Counted from the first letter of the stretch, positions 25,689-39,193 are shown. The stretch is DNA of 64,000 nucleotides from Eopsaltria australis (GCA_034509425.1 JAVTVJ010000033.1:4895001-4959000); one strand, 5' to 3'. Program-made: numbers and translations. The notes: generated by a model not told the origin, from the letters alone.

Positions 25689-26399
25689 CACCAGCAGCTT
25701 CTAATTATTTAGGAAACAATGTGTAACCTTCCAAGCTATAACAAATCAAGTCAAAATAGCAATAAAACATTCTAGCAAATAAAAGGAATATATCTTTTGG
25801 TCTTAAGTAATCTTCGCACAAATTATTTTAAAACCTTTACAGTGAAACAAAAACCAAATAAATTTAAAACCTTAACACCTAACATCATCACAATTTTGTC
25901 CCTGTGATAGGTGCATTGAGATTATAAGGGTAAGTATGAACCCAAAATACCAACTGGAAACTGGCTGGCTAAGAAGGAGATTCTCAGAAGAACTCAGAAA
26001 TTATAAATCCTGAGGATTTTTATGTCATAAAAGTCCACGAATTCTAAAAAATTTCTACAGAGCAATTTTCTAAAGAAAGTCTTTCCCAATAAAAACCTAC
26101 TTAATACTGAAAATTTGTATTTTAATAATTTTGATGAGGGAAAATCGTATCATTCCACAAACAATAAAAACCTTTTGCAGGCCTGATGGGGTTTTTAATT
26201 ATCTCAAACAAGAAGAGTGCTATTGTTCAGCTACACCCTCTCTACTGCCATTTATTTAATTTAGAAGGCACTCATATACCAGGGTGATGGATGGCAACCT
26301 ACAGTAAATAGATTTGGAATAGATTTAATGCTTGCCTTCCCAGTCAAAATTCTGAGACTTTGTGAAATGGAAAGGGGTTTGGTCCTTTATTCCTCTCCT

Positions 26400-27041
26400 T
26401 TCAATTGGCTATTCACTGGCTAGCTGACAGCAGAAGGAAGTAACCATCCATCATCTTCAATGGGGAGCCAAAGCAAGCAAAAGGAAATCTTAATAATGTT
26501 CTGCCAAAACAGTAGGGAAAAGGCAGTGTAATTTTGAGATGCAAGAATGATACTCAAATCCTTGATTTTTATCACACTGAGCATCATCATAGAGACCTAT
26601 TCACATCTGTTATAAAGGAGAACTATGCACTTTTTCATTTACTCTTCAGTCTTGCTCCTGCATCATTTTCCAAGATAAAATAAAGGCATTGAACTCTGAC
26701 CAGGACAAAACCATTTACGTAGTAAAATTTTATTGACTGAGAGCATATGAATCCTATTAATTTGACTTTAGAATTCAGACAAGAAAGAGTAACAGGTGTC
26801 CAGCACCTCAGCACAATGATAATGACTTCTTGCATTGAATTAATAGCAATGAAACATGCCTGATTTTAGCAGCTGTTGGAAGCAGCAGGGTTGCTTCTGT
26901 CAGAATAAAGAGAGACTCCCACCTCCCCAGATAAATGCATTCAAATCAAACAGTGCATACCAACAGTCGGCAGTGCCCTGCTCTTGTACTAACAGTGATT
27001 AATCACATCACTGATTGGTTCTCAACTATCTTCACTTCCAG
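26400..27041. promoter_or_regulatory. Possible conserved regulatory block
   Basis: This stretch has mixed composition, few long A/T runs, and dense recognisable cores. There is an E-box-like dyad (AGGTG and CACCT, 5-nt spacer, near 26800), repeated TAATT and ATTAAT homeodomain cores, and a 7-bp inverted CAGTGAT/ATCACTG near 26995-27015. No coding family is recognised. Enhancer identity is inference only. Confidence 0.25.
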
Positions 27042-27135
27042 CCTCGCTGTGGACAAGATCACTGAGCTGCTCATTAAAAGAGCTGTACATGAGCTGCAGG
27101 AGGGAAGGATGGTGATCCCCGAAGAATTGTTATAA
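27042..27135 (+). CDS. Candidate terminal coding exon, unrecognised
   Basis: A pyrimidine-rich tract ending CTTCACTTCCAG at 27041 is a good 3' splice site. The frame that follows stays open for about 30 codons to a TAA at 27133-27135. The codons look coding (frequent CTG, GTG, GAG, AAG, unlike the AT-rich flanks), and the product contains DKITELLIKRAVHELQEG, which has the spacing of an amphipathic helix. The same frame extends upstream to an ATG at 26935, but that part looks less coding. An AATAAA occurs at 27574-27579, as it often does by chance in AT-rich DNA. I recognise no protein family. It could be the last exon of a gene whose other exons lie outside the window, a relic, or chance within a conserved noncoding element. 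Confidence 0.25.
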
Positions 27136-29994
27136 TCAGTATGAGGCCTTTCAGCACGTTATAGAAGCTTAACTGAGGTCAGGTGTCAGTGATTGCCCAC
27201 ACCTCTCCTGAGGCCGATACCACTTTGCGCCCTGCTACTGACAATGCCATCCAAGCAGCACAATTCCATTTTATTGGTGAAACATTTGTGGGAACTACAG
27301 CATGGGGAAAAAAGACCATTGACTCTATTCACTTAATAAGTGGTCTGCAAGTACTGGAGTACAGGAATACAGAAAAATGAATAGGATATGGGCAGATAGT
27401 TATCCAGCTGTACCTACTGGGTAATTTGTCACAGGTACATGATTATTTAACCCATCTTTTGCAGTCTGTTATGTTAACTTCTACTAGCTAGATATCCATT
27501 TTAAATTGTTTATCCCATCCACCTTTATAGACAATAGAGAAAGATCCTCCACAGAATAATTCAAACGTCAGAAAATAAACCCCTGGGCAAGTTGATTCAT
27601 TCCCCTGAGATTTTTATTTTCCTCCACTGATCATACAGTCCTGGATGAATAGTTTTGATCTAGCACCTAACTTTTAGATGGGCAACTTTTGTGAGAGAAA
27701 ACAAATTTCTCTAAAAGCAAATTATGATTTCAGTCACTAGATTACTTCAAGTTGCTGATCCACCTATTTCTTTTGTTGGTTTTGATAAAGTTGTCAGAAA
27801 TATTTGCAATACCACTGGATGTAAGATGAACTGGCTGTATTTGTCCAGCATAACAGTGGCCTTAAAGAGACCTTCAAGGATCACTGGTGTCTCCTCTCAG
27901 ATGAATTTGTATTAGGCATTGTAAAGACCCTGTATTGATTTAATTAATTTATTATTCAGCATTCCTCAAAACCACCTTCTTCCCTCCTTTCTCCTCTCTG
28001 ACCTGATATAGGTGCTGGTAGCTCTTAAAACCAGATCTCTCGGAACTCATCCACTGCTGTAAGAAACCAGTCTTTTGAAAATTGAAAAAAACCTAATCTA
28101 TGTACAAAATACTGTGGAGGTCACCTCATTAAAGTTTTGCTCTAAGTTACTGAACAGTATCAAACCAAATAGTTTTAAAGGCATCTGTTACTTAGCCACA
28201 CATCCTTGTGGGTTTTGGTCTCTCTAACTCCTGACAGCTGCTTAAGTCATTACCATATCCCATCAATGTAATCAGTACCCTAAGGCTGCCCTACCTCTCA
28301 AATTCACAATCTGCAATGCTGCTCACTTCAGTGCTTTGGGGCATATTAGCAACTCAAGCTTTTTCTGCTTTGATGTGCATGTTCTGTACCACTGACCCCA
28401 AAATATGCAGGTCTAATGAATTAGCTTTAATAGTTTTCTTACCCACTTAAATGTTTTTGTTTTAATTGGCTATACTACTATGTGTCTTGAACTACACTGA
28501 AAAGTTCACAGCATAGATGCTAATGGTGCCTTTCTAATTACTGCATAATGAACAAAGGTCTGTCTGAGCAATTTCAGAGGTTAGACTTCATAATTAAGAA
28601 CCCCATTTTAATAAAAATCAACTTAAAATTTCAAACACTTATAGAAATAATATACACCACAAAATAATATTTTTTAAATATCTGGGGATTTAAAAATATC
28701 TGTATAAATTCTTTTAGTTACACAAAATTAGTATTTTCTTCATTTCCTTTTAATCTACCCACCAAAAGCCAAAACCTCAGCTTTATCACATTCTCCCTGA
28801 AGTGCACTTAACTTACATGGATCACTGCTTTGGGGCTGGACTTGATTTTTCTTTTCATTTACTTAAGAGAGCACTGATAACTGAGGGGCAGAGTCATGCC
28901 AGCTACTGGCAATTTTGGCATCCATGTCTATATGGAGCAGAAGCCAATGATTTGTCTCAGAAAATTACAATGCTTTTTCAAACTAAATTCTATCCTTTCT
29001 CCGAGACTTCCAGTTGCATGGGTATCAGCAAAGATACTATTTCTAATGCAGACAGAAAATGTAGCAGCTGGTTTTATTTCATCCCCTGAGACTACCAGCT
29101 TTGTGCGTCAATGGCATTAGCTAAAAGAGTTCTGTATCACTGCTAGTCTGTAAGACCTGAGATTGTGACAACATGATGAAAGTTTAAGATTAGGGTAGAT
29201 GAAGAGGATGGAAGGTCCTGCCATAATGCCTAAACACTGTGGATTAGGTATGAGCAAGGTCCAGTATCAGTTATTTCCATTAAAACACCAGCTTTCTTCT
29301 CCTTTCATGTTCCTTATGTTACGTGAGGTTAGACAAATATTCATACACCTATGCTGCACACATTACCTGTAATTAGAAAACCTGATGTTAGGATACCTAA
29401 TATGGTTAAATGAACAGCTACCAGAATATGTGAAGTTCAATCACAAAAAGCATTGGACATTTCACTACCATTTCAACTTAAATATTTAGGTGCTAATTCA
29501 CAGCAATGACATGTTATATCTCACTTGTATTCCTGTAAGGTAGCTAGAACCATATTCAGTTTCCTGCCACAGTTCCATCTGGCCCTAAGCACTTTTTTTG
29601 TTTGTTTGTTTTTGTGCTTATTAAATGTTTTCCTTAAAACCTAAAAAGTTACTTTACTTGCAGAGTGTGCAACTAAATACACATTATTAGGAAAATCAGG
29701 TAGTATACAGCTTCTGATAAAATTAACAATGTGGTACCAATAGTTCAGGCATACTAAATGGTTTTTGACTGCCAGAAATCCACATTATGTTCATACCAAT
29801 TAAAACCTGTGTGTATCGAGGAGTTCACCTCCATGAACATCTTTCTTTGAATCTGGAGCGAGTTTTAGAAATGAAGATACAGCTGGTGTTCACTGACTGA
29901 GACTTAGCTTGCAATGTGTAGAGGCTTGAAATTGCATAAACTGCTTCACACAAACCGCTTCTGATGAATGGTAAAAGGAGTTCCTGTTTTCCAG
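27136..29994. other. Noncoding DNA, no recognised gene
   Basis: The first 250 bases remain moderately GC-rich, with an open frame at 27183-27380 that starts with GTG and shows no known domain. The rest is ordinary AT-rich sequence with short chance frames, such as 28802-29089. A short TTTG-rich tract lies near 29596. Confidence 0.5.
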
Positions 29995-30173
29995 GCCATC
30001 CAGCACAGGACCAGACAAGAGCCAGACCCAGAAAAATTCTAAAAATTCATAAAGTTTTAATGTCAAGACCTCAGCATCAGCTGCTTCACACTAAGGTGGT
30101 GGTGGAAGACAAGCCACACATTTCTCTTGTCTGCTTAACACACTTGCAAGAGAAAGAAAAAGAAGTCAGTGAG
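29995..30173 (+). other. Candidate internal exon, unrecognised
   Basis: A strong acceptor (GTTCCTGTTTTCCAG, ending 29994) and a consensus donor (GAG then GTAAGT, with GT at 30174-30175) bracket 179 nt. One frame is open across all of it and begins with two bases completing a codon and ends in phase 0; upstream it reaches an ATG at 29964. The encoded residues are basic and Lys/Glu-rich near the end and match no family I know. An exon of a long noncoding RNA is as likely as a coding exon. Splice-like pairs also arise by chance over 64 kb. Confidence 0.25.
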
Positions 30174-32293
30174 GTAAGTTTTTAGACTGCAAATTTCAGG
30201 CTTTTTCTGCCCGTATTGTTCTACAGCAAAACATCTGAAGGCCTTAGGGTTGAAAAACAATGGTCACAAAAGCCCTACACAAAAGTTGAATAGCTGAAAC
30301 AATCCTTTAGACTTCCACTTTTTAACCAATATCCAGAGGTCAGGAAGAAGACAATGTCTATTTCTTGGCCCTTCCTTGCTGTTCTCTTTAGTATCCTAAA
30401 AACCAACTCTTTCTCTTTGTGAACAACATCTGACAAAGCATCTCTGCAAAGTTAGAAGTCTAAAGGTATACAGTGAAACCTGAGAGAATTATAAATTATT
30501 TTCATAGTTCCTCGTTATTGATATAGGAAATAGATGTTTTAGCAGCCAGATGTGTGATAACCCAGTATTTTTATATATTTTCCTCCTAGAATCACAGAAT
30601 AATGACTACTTCACCACTACACTACCACCAATTACTGTAGAAAATATATCACAGCCTCATCTCTCTACAATTATTATCCATTCTCATTTATGTAGCCTAT
30701 GTAATCTCATTAAAAAGCATGTTTGTGAAGATGAGTTATTATTTTTATTTCTGTCTTAAAAAAATACTGCTTTCTTCCATGGAATTTACTGTAAAAGCAT
30801 AAAGGATACTAACTGATTATTGAGTAATCCTTAAATGGTATGGTGAATTCTGAACTTACATTCATTTCACTACCTGTAAAATTAATGCAAAATAAACAGG
30901 TAAGTGATGCAGATTTTAAAACAGAATTGCGTTATCACAGGATGAAAGTATTTTGGTCAGTGAAATTGTATAACATGCATTGAATCTAGTTTCATTGAGT
31001 GGTTAAATTCCACAGTTAAGAAGAACACATATGATCACTTTTTTTCCTAGAAGTGAGTCACTACTCCCATGGGTAAACTGTTTTTTTGATGAAATACAGC
31101 AAGGGAATATCACTGAGACACAACAGAGGAAAGGACACTGTCAGATAAACCAATATAGCTTTCTATCATGCGGAGCTGTCGCAGGAGTGGAGGGGTAAAT
31201 TAAATTCCCAACGGTCTTCAGATAATATTCCATTTATGGGGTATTTTTGTGACTACTTAATGCACCTTCTATTCCCACCTGTAAATTCTTGTTATATGAA
31301 AAGATTTTTTCACAGGTGAAAGTGAGAAGGAAAATAAGACTTTATATCCAACTTCCTCATATAAGCATCTTCTTTAATATATCCAGTAATGACATAAATA
31401 AATAAAACAAATAAAATAAAAAACCCACTATAAACTCAGTAAAATTCTAATTCAGAATGTGTTTAGGATTTCCTCAATTTCAATTTTGTGAGATTGGACC
31501 AAAGATAATTATGCCTTAACATGAAAAAAAAACATTAAAATAATGGCTTTAAAACAAAGGAAGTCTTCACTCTCTCACATGGTACATATTTACATTTAAT
31601 TTTCATGCTTAAAGGACTTGTATTCCAATCTCCAAACTGCACTTTAATGCAAACTGAGGGTAAAGATCATAATCTTCATTAAGCATCAACCAGCAATCAA
31701 ACAAATAAGAACATTTCGAAGTAGATTTCCCACCCTGCAGGGTTCCAGTGAAGAAAATAATAAAGTGAAATATGAAAAATAAAACTGTTCTTCAAGAAGA
31801 ACAGATCTAATTAAAAGGAAGACCTAACAACTTCATGGATTAATTGGGAACCAACTGAGATAATTAGACCTCTGGGAATAAGATTACACCCATCATAAAC
31901 CGCTTTTTTCACAACTACAGGTTAAGTGCTTAAAGCTTTAATTGGGGGCAGCACTAAGAGGAAAGTGGAACTTGCACAGAAGAATTAATATTTGGGGAAG
32001 CAATATCCTGAAGTACTTCGGCATTGTTAAAAACCACATTATTATTTTTCCCCAAGTACATGGGATTCTGGAGCCAAGTGGACAACTATGGTTAGAATTT
32101 GCACCAATCATAAAACACTCACACCATTATACTTTGACCTACAAACCACATGTAGCAATTCTATACATTAGTAGTTCAAATACAGTCTCACCCTCTGAGA
32201 TTAGTTTAAATTAGGTGTTATTTTAACATCTAGTTTCTCTAGTCAAACCATGTCCTTCAAGAGAAATATACCCTGAGAACACAACAATAAATT

Positions 32294-32314
32294 AAAAAAA
32301 AAAAAAAAAAAAAA
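32294..32314. repeat. Poly(A) tract, A21
   Basis: An uninterrupted A21 is preceded within a few bases by AATAAA (32287-32292). The octamer AGAAGAAT follows it (32314-32321) and also occurs at 31978-31985, which could be a target-site duplication of a small retrocopy. The sequence between shows no recognisable gene, so this stays a weak possibility. Confidence 0.7.
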
Positions 32315-35300
32315 GAAGAATCTAAAGAATGGGTAAACTGCTGCAAAGTATAACTGCTTCTCAGAATTGCTCCAAGCACTAATTTCAATTAAACCATTTG
32401 AAACCAAAACAGTTTAATGACATAATAGAAGAGCCATGGAAACTTTGGCATCCAGCTGATGAACTGTGTGTCCATTAAACAACTCTGAAAGTGCAGGGAG
32501 AACGTTTACTAATACAACATAAAAGGTGGTCAGAGTCTCTGCTTTAATCCCCCTTTAGGGGTAGGAAAACACCTGCAGAAGAAAGAAATTCCGTATTTTC
32601 TAACAGCTCAATATGTTTCTTCCCTAGTGATAATATTCAAGATAAAGACAAATTCTATTCAATTACAAATTTTATTTGCTTGCAAAATAACAAATTTCAA
32701 CACTAACACACCATCTCTTTTTTTGAGATTAATATAAACCAATGAGAAGGTTGAAGTCTTTAACTGTTTTAAAACACCATGGAGTACACATGGGATTGAA
32801 TTTACTGCTATGTAATTTTGATGCGAAACAAGTTATATGACCCAAAAAAATCCAGAGAGTAATCAGTATGATTAATCACTGATAAAAGTCTAGTCTAGAA
32901 GTTTGAAGAAGGCTTTTGAGATGTCTACTTCCGTGGGTTTTAAACATGTCACAAGGTGCTTCTCTGAATATGTATGGTATAGCCCATGGCTATTTTTTCA
33001 ATGCACCAAAGTATTTTCAGAAGATCTCAAACCATTCACATTCACATACTCTTTTTGTAGACTTTGTCAAGTTGTCTAGCTCCTGCTGTTGGGCTCTACC
33101 TGCATATTCAACCTGTAGTTATTCATTAAGGGATGATGAGTTTTTTGATGATTAAGAACTACCCTACAAGCCTGATATGGTTCCCTCAGATAACAGGTAT
33201 CTCAGGGAAATTCACCCACTACTCTCTGGGTAGTGAGATGCTGCTTAGATGTGCCTTGGTTCTTGTCTGTTTTACCCTACCTCCTCTCTGTTGCTGCTAC
33301 AGCTCAGAATCCTCACTTTCCTTCATTTTAAACTCCATCTAGTAATAGGAATCTATGACATAGATTAGTCAGGGGAGGAAGAAATTGTCCAGACCAATAG
33401 CATTCCAATATCCTACAGATGGGCATATTCTTGGTTCCCCTAATTCTCTGATGAATCTTTTGGTGTCTGACCATGTCTTTGCTTTGCTCTTTGGGATGGT
33501 ACACTTTGTGACTTTTCTTGTTCAAGATCTTTTCCTAGTGCCATAAAAAGTCTCTCACTCCATCTTACTCAAACTATACCATGGAGTGATACATTAACTG
33601 TCATAACTACAGATGTCAGTTTTAGTCAATGAAATTGTGTGATGAGTAACACCACGAATTTGTAAGATCACAATTAACACATTGTTAGTGTCATCTAATT
33701 TTTAACATGGTGTGAGAAATAAACATACAATAATAAAGTAAATCTCCTAGCAACATTATCAACTACCATATAATCTTGATCACTCTAAAAACAGCCAAAA
33801 ATATCTAAAACATTTCTTAAAAATTTATAAGTGCATTGTATTCAAAGCCAAGATTGTCAGTTTATTCTGTTTCTATATGCCTTCTGGATTCAGGCACTAA
33901 TGAACCAATAGCTATCAGCATGACTTTTGCTGAAATACTGCTACATTAATGAGTTTAGATCAGCTGCTCAAACAGTTTGGCTGAAAAAGATGTCTAGTCA
34001 GGAAATATACCGGGGGAGGCAAACATAAATGTTAAGCTTTAGTCCCTTAAATTTGCTGATTGCAAACACGATGCCCAAAACCTTTTACCACATTCAGCTT
34101 GATTTGACTACATTGCACAAAATAAGACTGTATATAAAAATGCCTTGTTTATCTTTCATGTAAAAATAATGAAAGAAGTTCTTCTGTTTATTATACAATT
34201 TATAACCCAAATGGCATCCTATGTTACACCAGTGTAAACCACTGGTGAATTTGTCACTATCATATTGAAGTCAGCATTATTCAAATCTAAAAGTTATTCC
34301 CTCAGTCGTGCTGTGCCTCTATATTATCCTGTCTGAGACTGACACAAACTCCAGTGGGGTCATATCCCTAGAATTAACATTCTGGTGTGAAAAGGCAACA
34401 GGGATTTACATATGACATTGCTTAAATTAATTCTTTCTGTTGTCTTCAGTACAGCACTTCCCTGGAGCACCTTTAGTCATTCAATCCACACGGAACGAGA
34501 AAGCTTTCTGCTGTTAGCCTATTAAAGAAACCAGAATATGAGTCACCAGGCATGTACCTTGACTTTAAGGAAAATCTCCTCAAATAATGGTAATTATTAT
34601 ATTATACCAGAATGAATTGCCCTTTGCACCTGTGAGAATGGAAAGATGATACACCCAAAGCCCATGGCTCAGCACTACATAGAACAAAAAAAGTGTTCTT
34701 TGAAAAGGAAAGGAAAACCACGTCTAACATCTTTTCACCTGTGCATTACTAAACTGTGCCTTGGGTGAACAAAAAAAAAAAACAAAAAAGGCATTCAAGC
34801 CAATTTAACTGGACAACCTGAAACTGACATTTCAAACAGAGCATTTTAAAAATATTTTAGCAACATTTGTCCTATATAGGAAGAATCTGCATTTCTCTAG
34901 TTTAAGTCAGACACCAGCACTTGGGATTTATTCAGCTCCTGGGTTGTATCATAAATTCCTTGAGGGAATTCACAATTCACCAAATGACGTATTGTTATTA
35001 TCACCAAAAGTGAACCATATTCAACAAAACAGTACTCAGTGGGCAGCAATTCTGCAGTGTATAATTATAGTTGTCATTTCCCATCCCAGGATTAAACGTG
35101 TTTTCACTTTTCAACTCCAACAGCAACAAAAAACAAACCCACCTTTCTCCACCTGGGAAGAAACACGTTAGGAAAGACCTAAGGAGATTAGTTTTAATAT
35201 TTAAACAATTATTTATCTAGGTTATTTGAATAAATCCCAACTATATTACTCTTTCATTGGAACATCTGGATTTTTCTTCCTTTCTAGCATTACTCTGGGA

Positions 35301-37380
35301 TCTAAGTTTTGTTTTTTTATTTATTTGGGTTTTGTTTTGGTTTTTGTTTGTTTTCTTTTCTTTTTTGTTTTTGAATATATGACAGTGTTACCAAATATAA
35401 TTATCAGCTGCATCTACATTTTAATTAAGGTCCTGTTTCTCTGTTAATTACTGTAACTGCCTTGAGAAAAGAAAAAAAACCCCCTATTCCTCACTTCTTT
35501 TCTTTCTTTTTAGCAGTATAAAACTGCGTAGCTCTAGTTTATGAGTTATGGCATTTGATGCAGTATTGTTGGCATCTTTAGCTAGCTAGAATTCTCCATG
35601 CTTCTCACCTAAAAATTTAAGATCATATTCTATTTTAAGTTGCATGTGTGTAACCTCAGAAAAAAGATCTCTCACTTTACAGACTTTGGAAGTCCTTGCA
35701 GACAGGGAGAATGGAGTCCTATACTTATGTTGGAACAAAGGGCAACAGACCTAACTCATAGCTAAGGAAGTTTAGATGTGTTTTCATATATGATACACAT
35801 GATATTCTTTACTGATGTGACAGGATTAGTGGATCTTGCAGGAGACATTGAATATGCAGTCATGAATCCTATTTTGTTGCTATATTATACCTCCTGTAAT
35901 TTAGAAAGCATTGATGATCATGCCCACGCAACACAAATGATCACATGACACATCCTTGAGAAGGCATTGTCTTACATGCCCTTGGAATAATTTGCAGCCT
36001 AGACACATTTATGCAGTGCTGAGGAAATAGGTGCTTGGCATTGTACCAGTAAAATGTGACCTAGTACATTTGTTGGTGTTGTGCCATCTGATTTATTTGC
36101 TTGCATTAATATCAGCTCACAGATTCATATATCAGAACCTATTTAATTATATTATTTATATAATACCTCAGTATGGAAGGAATTCTGCTGTATCTCTCAT
36201 GATAGCAAAAAGTAGATGTGCATTTCTGTGCTAGAGGAGGAAGATGTGTGATGAGAAGATGTGTCCTGAGGATACAAAAAAACCCACAAGATGAAAATTC
36301 CCATTCTGTCTCTTAAACTCCCGTCTTCTTTTTTTTCTTTACCATATGCCCATGAGATTTGTGAGAGGAAAATTCACTCCCTGTTCATGTCTTCTCACGT
36401 GAAATTTTAAGCACCCTACTAGGCTAGGTGGCTTTTTGTTGTTTCATTTTGTCTTTCTAAAGAAGAGATATTCCTTAAAACCTTTTGAAGGTAGAGTTTT
36501 GTGCCCATAAAACTGTCAGCAGTGGCAGTTAGATTATGAATAGAAATATGAGAGATGATATCTCTGACTACAAAATATGGATGCAAATCAAGTAGTCAGA
36601 CGCAGTTATCCCACTGACCTAGTTTGTAGGTAAGGAACTCTGTGCATCTGTTCCTCCATCTTTCTAATAACATGCAACCGAAAACTGAGTACCATAGCAA
36701 TGAAAAACACATACGTGCACTCTCAAAATAAATTTGTATGCTTGTAGAAGAGTAAGAAGAGAACATGAAGTTGCTATTTGCTTGGATTCACCTTGTGTTA
36801 ACACATACTTGAAATGACAGTAGTTCTCGAGTTCCTTCCTGCATCTAACTGCAGATTTGAACTCTGCAGCCTTTCTAATTGGTCTTGCTTGTCACAGTTA
36901 ATTTGTTCTGATTTTATTTTAAACAATTATTAAATACAAGTGAAAACACTAAAAGCTATTTTGCTCCATTAGCCTTGTGCATTCCACTCTGGTATTCAGA
37001 CCCTACATCAACAACTGCTGCAGCAATACTGTTTCTTTCAGGATAAAGACAAAACATGGCCTACATCCAACTTTTAATCAGCTGTACAGATGGGTTTATT
37101 TCACAAATGCACTAGGCTGCACAGATGGAAGTTCCTGAATGCCTGACAAGGTGTTAAAATGGTTACTGAGACTACAAAGGAATAAAAAAAAGGCAGCACT
37201 GGAAATTATAATTAGTAGGGACTCTATCTCTTAAGGGCTTATTAGTTCAGAACTCAGATTTTGTCCTTCGTGTGTGGGAAATAGTTTACTGAGGGGAACA
37301 CTTATCAGATTAGCTATGATAACTGTTTTCTATCCCTTAAGAATACACAGTCCTACAAATATCTAACTTAACTGTTATAC

Positions 37381-37409
37381 CTGATACAATACTATGTGTA
37401 TTGTATCAG
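37381..37409. repeat. Perfect 11-bp inverted repeat
   Basis: CTGATACAATA at 37381-37391 is exactly complementary to TATTGTATCAG at 37399-37409. One further C:G pair inside gives 12 pairs around a 5-nt loop. Confidence 0.85.
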
Positions 37410-37499
37410 TCAAAATCATGACATAACATTTTTCACCAGCCACAAGCAGAAAAAATGAAGCAGCTTTTTTTGCTCAGTGGTATACTGAGCTGCAGTTAA

Positions 37500-37580
37500 A
37501 AAATAAAACAAATCAAAGCAAACAAAAAAAACAAACAACAAACAAACAAAACAAACCCCCTCCCCCCTAAATAAACCAAA
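37500..37580. repeat. A-rich (AAAC)n-like simple tract
   Basis: An A-rich stretch with irregular CAAA units ends in a run of C5-T-C6. This is low complexity; the open frame on the minus strand here is a product of the repeat. Confidence 0.8.
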
Positions 37581-39193
37581 AACCTGTAGATACCAGTGGA
37601 GGAAAATAACTTCATACATGCTTAACAGTGTTATACTTTTGAGCAGTGTTATCATAAACTCACGGATTTTATGCCTAAAAAAAGTTAACTGAATTATCAT
37701 ACTTGACTGAATAGGTTACAGCCTCCATCACCTCATGGAATACTATGGCAATTTACTGTCATGATGCCAAATGTTTTAAGCTGTTTTGAAAATAACACAA
37801 TAATAAAGGGGTCATGAATAGCTGTGATCATTACAGAGTCCCATACTCTTTTTCACAAGAGTGGAGGGCTGCAGAGACAATGCTCTCTTTATGCTAAGAC
37901 CACCAACATTTTTTTCATCTTTAATGTGATACATTTTGGGTCATTCAGGGAAGAAATAAGTGCTCCTCAATATCTTCATATAAACTGAGTTGGGGACAGT
38001 TGTGTATGGATGAATCGGGAACAGAATGTCCTAACGCACTGGAAGCTGCACTGTAATTTTATGCAGAGCTTTGTACTGAATATTTTATTCATAATATGCT
38101 CTTGGGAAGATCTCTGATCTTTCAGTACTGTGAATAAGAAATGTTTATTGTCCCAAATTCTGGTTTGTCTTCCATGCTAAAGACTTAGTTCAGCGATGAG
38201 TAGAGTAAATAAACACGCAAACGTGACACCATACAGACAGTAGATACCTTCCAATGGATCAGATTCAGATAAGGAAAAAAATGTTTTGCTAGATACCAAA
38301 ACATACAATGACCAAGAAAGGCAGCAGTGCTCATTTTAAAATGTAGGTTGGAATAGAAGAGAAAACAGCATTTAGAAGTAGACATTAAGTTCAAAAGAAC
38401 CATGGTGTGACTAGCATAGTGGAATAAACATAAAACAACTAAAATAAGTGACACAGACAAAAAAAATCATAGGTTGGAGTTTTTCTCATAGAAAAAATTG
38501 AAGAAGATATAGAAAGCTGTAGAAGCTAACTTCATTCAAATTGTAAGCAAAGTAATACTGTAGGAATTCCATCTGTAGGAATTTAGATTAAAAAAATATG
38601 GCAGACATGAGTAGGAAGAAAATAATGTAACATAGATTAATGGAAAACAAAGTCTACCAGACTAACACTATTATTTTTGACAAAATTACTTTATGTACAA
38701 TACATAAATAAACAAATAGTAGTTATTGACATTAAATAAATAAATAAAAATGGCTAATTAGGAATTGTTAAAATGAAAAGGTAAACAGGTTCATTATCAA
38801 GCAAATTTCTTTCTTTCTATTGGTATCATCAGGCCACAAATCCTAGCACTGTGATTTCAGATTTTTATGAATGGGAAAAAGAAAGAAGAGATGAAGTTCA
38901 CAGATGAAAAGAAAAAAGGATTAGTGGAAAGTGAATAAACAAAAGAAGTGACTGATTAGAAGGAATTCTGAATCACATTGGAATCTGGGGCCAACAAACT
39001 ATATATTTTAACTTGACCAGATGTAAAAAAAAAAAACCAAACAATTAAATATGGGATGGGAGTGATGGTGCTTAGTTAATAAACAGAAACCCTTGCACAG
39101 CATGTTTATACAGCTGGGGAAATAGTAACATCCAGGAGGATTAGAGGACTGTTGCAGAAAATCAGCTGAACATGAGTTCCAAATACAAGACCA

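Larger units (their letters stand above)
20901..26399. other. Unique AT-rich noncoding DNA
   Basis: No gene is seen. It holds several microsatellites: (TG)11 at 21233-21254, an AT/GT-rich tract near 22420-22505, (TTTTG)n at 22640-22672, and a compound (AAG)n-(AAT)n tract near 25602-25687. A C-rich run at 23698-23721 could form a G-quadruplex on the minus strand. Overlapping open frames at about 21882-22181 in two phases look like chance. Confidence 0.6.
30174..39193. other. Unique AT-rich noncoding DNA
   Basis: No gene is recognised over 9 kb. Contents are A21 at 32294-32314, an A-rich tract near 37500-37560 next to a C-rich run, a perfect inverted repeat at 37381-37409, an 8-bp-arm dyad at 34227-34247, and a (TAAA)n run at about 38732-38750. 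Open frames are at most about 95 codons and lack domain character. Confidence 0.6.

Noticed and set aside
27183..27380. 65-codon open frame just after the exon candidate
   Set aside because: It begins with GTG, is in another phase from the upstream candidate, and shows no domain or donor signal.
30589..30601. AGAATCACAGAAT, like the complement of the CR1 terminal repeat
   Set aside because: Only 13 bases match and neither flank continues into CR1 sequence; chance is likely.
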